A stretch of 9,677 nt of DNA, taken from positions 1 to 9,677 of the forward strand of contig CAVKOL010000103.1 of NCBI GenBank assembly GCA_963658035.1. Reading direction: 5' to 3'. Positions 7,149-9,677 of this stretch are shown piece after piece. This DNA comes from Paratractidigestivibacter sp963658035 (GTDB lineage: Bacteria; Actinomycetota; Coriobacteriia; Coriobacteriales; Atopobiaceae). The notes beneath the pieces are model-generated. The model was not told the DNA's origin, searched no databases, and was given only the letters and a program-made list of their open reading frames with translations. The translations under genes were made by a program, and so were the position numbers. The first letter of the stretch is position 1. Each line of letters begins with the position of its first letter.

Positions 7149-7176
7149 TTGACACGAACGACTGTACGTTCATAAT
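7149..7176 (+). promoter_or_regulatory. Promoter for the LysM gene and downstream nrdR-dut-trxB
   Basis: TTGACA (7149-7154, perfect -35) and CATAAT (7171-7176, 5/6 match to the -10) are separated by 16 nt. This is the best promoter match in the window. It lies about 90 nt before the LysM start codon. The spacer contains a LexA-box-like site, so repression by blocking RNA polymerase is expected. Confidence 0.7.
7156..7167. promoter_or_regulatory. Candidate LexA box inside the LysM promoter spacer
   Basis: GAAC-GACT-GTAC, flanked by C and G, is one base away from GAAC-N4-GTTC and lies fully between the -35 and -10 boxes. It is also part of a perfect GAACG-N6-CGTTC inverted repeat (7156-7171). 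The position is what one expects of an SOS operator. Confidence 0.5.
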
Positions 7177-7190
7177 AACGTACAAGCGTT
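7157..7190. repeat. Four alternating AACG/CGTT half-sites at 10-bp spacing
   Basis: AACG at 7157, CGTT at 7167, AACG at 7177 and CGTT at 7187 start exactly 10 bp apart. The central pair extends to a perfect 8-bp inverted repeat (TGTACGTT at 7163-7170, AACGTACA at 7177-7184) around the -10 box CATAAT. Such phasing puts all half-sites on the same face of the helix, as for cooperative binding of a dimeric regulator. Confidence 0.6.
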
Positions 7191-7266
7191 TGGTTTGCTA
7201 GTCCCTTTTTTGTCCGGTTTGCCATTTATAAAGAGACCCGTCAAAACAAATTCGAAGGGTGAGATC

Positions 7267-7704
7267 ATGGCTTTCAAAAATCAAAACGTGTCCTATCTCT
7301 GCGACGGAACCTCCGCTCTTGCGCCAAGCTACCCTAGGCTTACGCTGATCGAGGGCGGCAAAGGGCGCGAAGCCGCTCCCGTCCAGGACGATAAGCCCGT
7401 GGCCTGCGCATCCTTCACGATCAAATCCTTTGCGATGCTTGTTCTTGTGGCGGTGATGGCTTTTGCTTTGTGCGCCTTTAGGGAAGCCAGCATCTCTAAG
7501 AGCGTCGAGAACGCGCTGGAAGGCGTAAGCACAACTACCGTCACCGTGAGGGGCGGAGACACCCTTTGGGGCTTGGCTCAAGATCACTCAGTCGCTGGCG
7601 TATCAACAAAAGACCTGGTCAGCTGGCTCGAGGCTCAAAACAACCTGGACAGTGCCCAACTGCAGCCCGGTCAAATTCTGGTGGTGCCGACGGGTCTCCA
7701 ATAG
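7267..7704 (+). CDS. Membrane-anchored LysM protein, likely SOS division inhibitor (YneA/Rv2719c-like)
   Basis: A 145-residue protein with a cytoplasmic-looking N-terminus (1-50), one transmembrane segment (about 54-71, SFAMLVLVAVMAFALCAF), and an external LysM peptidoglycan-binding domain (about 91-141, starting TVTVRGGDTLWGLA and ending PGQILVVP). No catalytic domain is seen. This layout and the position next to and divergent from lexA match B. subtilis YneA and mycobacterial Rv2719c, SOS-induced proteins that delay cell division; the sequence similarity itself is limited to TM plus LysM. AGGG (7256-7259) lies 7 nt before ATG; an upstream in-frame TTG at 7195 would sit only about 19 nt after the promoter -10 box and has no ribosome site. 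Function is inferred from layout and neighbours. Confidence 0.85.
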   Translation: MAFKNQNVSYLCDGTSALAPSYPRLTLIEGGKGREAAPVQDDKPVACASFTIKSFAMLVLVAVMAFALCAFREASISKSVENALEGVSTTTVTVRGGDTLWGLAQDHSVAGVSTKDLVSWLEAQNNLDSAQLQPGQILVVPTGLQ

Positions 7705-7764
7705 CAACGGCGCTTTGATTCGTGTTATTGTCTCTAGGAGCATAAAAGCTTTCTAGGAGGTCAA

Positions 7765-8217
7765 ATGCGCTGTCCCAAATGCGGCTGTGAAGAATCCAAA
7801 GTTGTAGATTCCCGCTCTTCAGAAAGTAACGATGCCATCAGGAGACGCCGCGAGTGCACAAGCTGCGGTTTTAGGTACACCACCTACGAGCGCTGCGAAG
7901 AGATGCCGCTTCTTGTGGTCAAGAAAGACGGCCGCAAAGAAACCTTTGACCGGCAAAAACTCATGAGGGGTCTCATCACCGCAACGGTCAAGAGAAACGT
8001 CCCCGTGTCGTCGCTCAATGATTTAATCAGCTCCATCGAGTCCGAGCTGCGCGACGGTGGCGTCACCGAGATTTCTTCCCAGGATTTGGGCAGCATGGTT
8101 TTGAAGCGCCTCCTGGAGCTCGATAAGGTTGCCTATATTCGTTTTGCCTCGGTTTACCGGGATTTCAAGGACGTCGATGAGTTTAGCGAGGAGCTAAGGA
8201 GCCTCTTGCATGAGTAA
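7765..8217 (+). CDS. nrdR: Transcriptional repressor NrdR
   Basis: A 150-residue NrdR, the nucleotide-sensing repressor of ribonucleotide reductase genes. The N-terminal zinc ribbon has Cys3-Cys6 (CPKC) and Cys31-Cys34 (CTSC) with the family stretch VVDSRSSE and a basic RRRREC run for DNA contact; the ATP-cone domain follows from about residue 48 (LVVKKDGRKETFDRQKL) and ends in VAYIRFASVYRDF. Length is typical. AGGAGG (7755-7760) lies 4 nt before ATG. The gene follows the LysM gene by 60 nt with no terminator seen, as in mycobacteria (lexA, Rv2719c, nrdR), and its end overlaps dut by 8 nt. No NrdR-box pair was noticed in the window, so its targets are elsewhere. Confidence 0.98.
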   Translation: MRCPKCGCEESKVVDSRSSESNDAIRRRRECTSCGFRYTTYERCEEMPLLVVKKDGRKETFDRQKLMRGLITATVKRNVPVSSLNDLISSIESELRDGGVTEISSQDLGSMVLKRLLELDKVAYIRFASVYRDFKDVDEFSEELRSLLHE

Positions 8218-8659
8218 CGATAAGTTGGTTTTGCCCATTAAAAGGCTCGATAAGAGCGTCGAGCTTCCAAGCTACGCCTATGAAGGCGATGCCGGCCTAG
8301 ATTTACGCTCGTCCGAGACCGTGGACCTCGCGCCGTTTGAGCGCCGCCTTGTGAGTACCGGCCTTGCCGTCGCGATTCCCGATGGCTACGCGGGATTCGT
8401 GCAGCCTCGCAGCGGCCTTGCCCTTAAGAAGGGCCTCTCGATGGCCAACACGCCTGGCCTCATCGATGCTCACTACCGCGGGGAGCTCAAGGTTTGCGCA
8501 ATTAACCTTGACCCCAAAGAGACCATTCATATCGAGAAGGGCGAGAGAATCGCGCAGCTCGTGATTCAAAAGGTGCCCGTCGTCACGCTTCAAGAAGTCG
8601 ACGAGCTTTCTCAGACCGACAGAGGTGAAGGTGGCTTTGGATCAAGCGGTGTCCAATAA
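8210..8659 (+). CDS. dut: Deoxyuridine 5'-triphosphate nucleotidohydrolase (dUTPase)
   Basis: A 149-residue trimeric-type dUTPase, which hydrolyses dUTP to dUMP and pyrophosphate, keeping uracil out of DNA and feeding dTMP synthesis. All five motifs are present: I DAGLDLRS (27-34), II PRSGLALK (66-73), III GLIDAHYRGE (83-92, catalytic Asp86; His replaces the Asp often seen two residues later), IV RIAQLVI (113-119) and V RGEGGFGSSG (138-147). ATG overlaps the nrdR end by 8 nt; AAGGAG (8196-8201) lies 8 nt upstream. The end overlaps the start of trxB. Position between nrdR and trxB places it in a deoxynucleotide-supply group. Confidence 0.97.
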   Translation: MSNDKLVLPIKRLDKSVELPSYAYEGDAGLDLRSSETVDLAPFERRLVSTGLAVAIPDGYAGFVQPRSGLALKKGLSMANTPGLIDAHYRGELKVCAINLDPKETIHIEKGERIAQLVIQKVPVVTLQEVDELSQTDRGEGGFGSSGVQ

Positions 8660-9593
8660 AACCATCTACGATGTGATAATTGTGGGAGCGGGCCCGGCGG
8701 GGCTCGCTTCTGCCATATACGCCAGAAGAAACCTGTCTTCGACCGTGGTTCTTGAGCGAGAGACCCATGGTGGTCAGATGATGCTCACTAACCAGGTCGA
8801 CAACTATCCCGGTGCCTACGAAGTCGCTGGCTATGAGCTTGCCGATAACATACGCAGCCAGGCAGAAGACCTTGGCGCAACCATCATTTCTGCGGATGTG
8901 CGTAGAATCTCAAAGACTTCCCAAGGCTATTTTGAGCTTGTGTCTTCTGGCGACGAGATGTTTCTCTCTAAGTCCCTGATTTATGCGGCCGGAGCATCTC
9001 CTAAGGTCGCTGGCTTTGTTGGCGAGAAGGAATTTCTCGGCAAAGGCGTTTCGTATTGCGCCACGTGCGACGGCATGTTCTATAAGAACAAACAGGTATT
9101 CGTAATTGGGGGAGGGAACAGTGCCGCAGAAGAGGCCCTGTATCTGTCCAAAATTGTCCAGCAAGTATTCCTTGTGGTGAGAAAACCCCAGCTCAAGGCC
9201 GCTAAAAGTCTTGTTGAGGCACTTGAGAGTAAGCCAAACATAGAGATACTGCGGCGTCATGTCTTGAAATCCGTCACCGGAACAGATTTTATAGACACGG
9301 TTGAGCTCGTTAATTTAGAGAACGGCCACAACGTTCAGTTCAAAACTGCGGACGGAAACTTTGGTGTATTTGTTAGCGTTGGACGTACGCCCAATGTAAG
9401 CCTCGTCGACGGACTGGTTGAGCTGGATTCGCAGGACTACGCGATTACAGACGAAGAGCTGCGTACAAAGACGCCAGGATTATTTGTCGCGGGCGATTGC
9501 CGTCAAAAATCTCTCAGGCAAATTGTCACGGCCGTCTCGGACGGCGCCATAGCTGCGACCTCGGCGAACAAATACCTAACTGAGAATTTCTAG
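8631..9593 (+). CDS. trxB: Thioredoxin reductase (FAD/pyridine nucleotide type)
   Basis: A 320-residue flavoprotein that passes electrons from a pyridine nucleotide to thioredoxin, which in turn can reduce ribonucleotide reductase. FAD site YDVIIVGAGPAGLASA near the N-terminus, GGQM and DNYPG, redox centre CATC (Cys143, Cys146), nucleotide-binding GGGNSAAEEA, and the FAD-contacting GLFVAGDCRQKSLRQIVTA near the end. The usual NADPH motif HRRxxxR reads VRKPQLK (9177-9197). The start is uncertain: GTG 8631 has GAGG (8622-8625) 5 nt upstream, but in-frame GTG 8625, TTG 8637 and GTG 8649 are possible, and GAGG is also part of dut motif V coding. All choices overlap the end of dut, so translation is probably coupled. 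Last gene of the group. Confidence 0.93.
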   Translation: MALDQAVSNKTIYDVIIVGAGPAGLASAIYARRNLSSTVVLERETHGGQMMLTNQVDNYPGAYEVAGYELADNIRSQAEDLGATIISADVRRISKTSQGYFELVSSGDEMFLSKSLIYAAGASPKVAGFVGEKEFLGKGVSYCATCDGMFYKNKQVFVIGGGNSAAEEALYLSKIVQQVFLVVRKPQLKAAKSLVEALESKPNIEILRRHVLKSVTGTDFIDTVELVNLENGHNVQFKTADGNFGVFVSVGRTPNVSLVDGLVELDSQDYAITDEELRTKTPGLFVAGDCRQKSLRQIVTAVSDGAIAATSANKYLTENF

Positions 9594-9614
9594 AGCAATT
9601 CTCCGCGAGCTATT

Positions 9615-9643
9615 TTGAAAGTGAAGACAAGCCGAAACATAAT
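9615..9643 (+). promoter_or_regulatory. Promoter pointing out of the window
   Basis: TTGAAA (9615-9620), a 17-nt spacer and CATAAT (9638-9643) match the sigma-A consensus at 5/6 and 5/6. The 84-nt stretch after trxB is AT-rich (with TATAAA at 9650) and ends in an ATG at 9675, which has no ribosome site in view. It probably drives the gene to the right, which is not visible. Confidence 0.5.
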
Positions 9644-9677
9644 CAATCTATATAAAACGCTGATAATATATCTTATG

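Noticed and set aside
7172..7200. TATTAT (7177-7172) as the -10 of a lexA promoter on the - strand
   Set aside because: The hexamer 17 nt upstream (TAGCAA) is a weak -35. Divergent promoters sharing this element are possible but not supported enough to annotate.
7715..7746. Promoter before nrdR (TTGATT with CATAAA)
   Set aside because: The spacer would be 20 nt and no acceptable -10 lies at 16-18 nt.
7733..7760. Repeated TCTAGGAG before nrdR (7733 and 7752) as a regulatory repeat or a second gene start
   Set aside because: The second copy is the nrdR ribosome site; the first has no start codon at a useful distance. Probably chance or a small duplication.
9582..9603. GAGAATT/AATTCTC inverted repeat over the trxB stop as a terminator
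   Set aside because: The 7-bp stem is AT-rich and no U-tract follows, so an intrinsic terminator is not supported.

Overview
The window is gene-dense, ordinary-looking bacterial chromosome with twelve protein-coding genes (the first cut by the window edge) and one 548-base run of N inside hflX. I see no RNA gene, CRISPR array, insertion sequence or phage gene. The genes on the left use G/C-ending codons heavily, and those on the right are visibly less GC-rich. The mix points to a high-GC Gram-positive: divergent lexA and LysM genes followed by nrdR is an actinobacterial arrangement, while rny-spoVS-miaB is a Firmicutes-like order. Together they suggest an early-branching actinobacterium such as a member of the Coriobacteriia (inference, moderate confidence).

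Region 1 (1-5647, + strand) is mostly an RNA and translation cluster: the C-terminal third of RNase Y, a GHKL-fold ATPase of unknown function, SpoVS, the tRNA A37 modification pair MiaB and MiaA (stop and start overlap as TAATG), and the ribosome-associated GTPase HflX. MiaA and MiaB act in sequence on the same tRNA base. The GHKL gene sits where Bacillus subtilis has ymdB, which makes it the least explained gene here.

Region 2 (5644-7082, - strand) is lexA followed after 14 nt by a multispanning membrane protein of the heparan-alpha-glucosaminide N-acetyltransferase (DUF1624) type. That gene converges on hflX so tightly that the two TAA stop codons share one TTAA palindrome.

Region 3 (7083-7266) is the divergent control region. 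It holds a good promoter (TTGACA, 16 nt, CATAAT) facing right, a LexA-box-like site inside its spacer, a second LexA-box-like site in the lexA leader, and four alternating AACG/CGTT half-sites spaced exactly 10 bp.

Region 4 (7267-9593, + strand) holds a membrane-anchored LysM protein resembling the SOS division inhibitors YneA/Rv2719c, then nrdR, dut and trxB. The last three form a deoxynucleotide module: control of ribonucleotide reductase genes, dUTP removal, and thioredoxin reduction that can feed ribonucleotide reductase. The tail (9594-9677) is AT-rich and holds a strong-looking promoter pointing out of the window.
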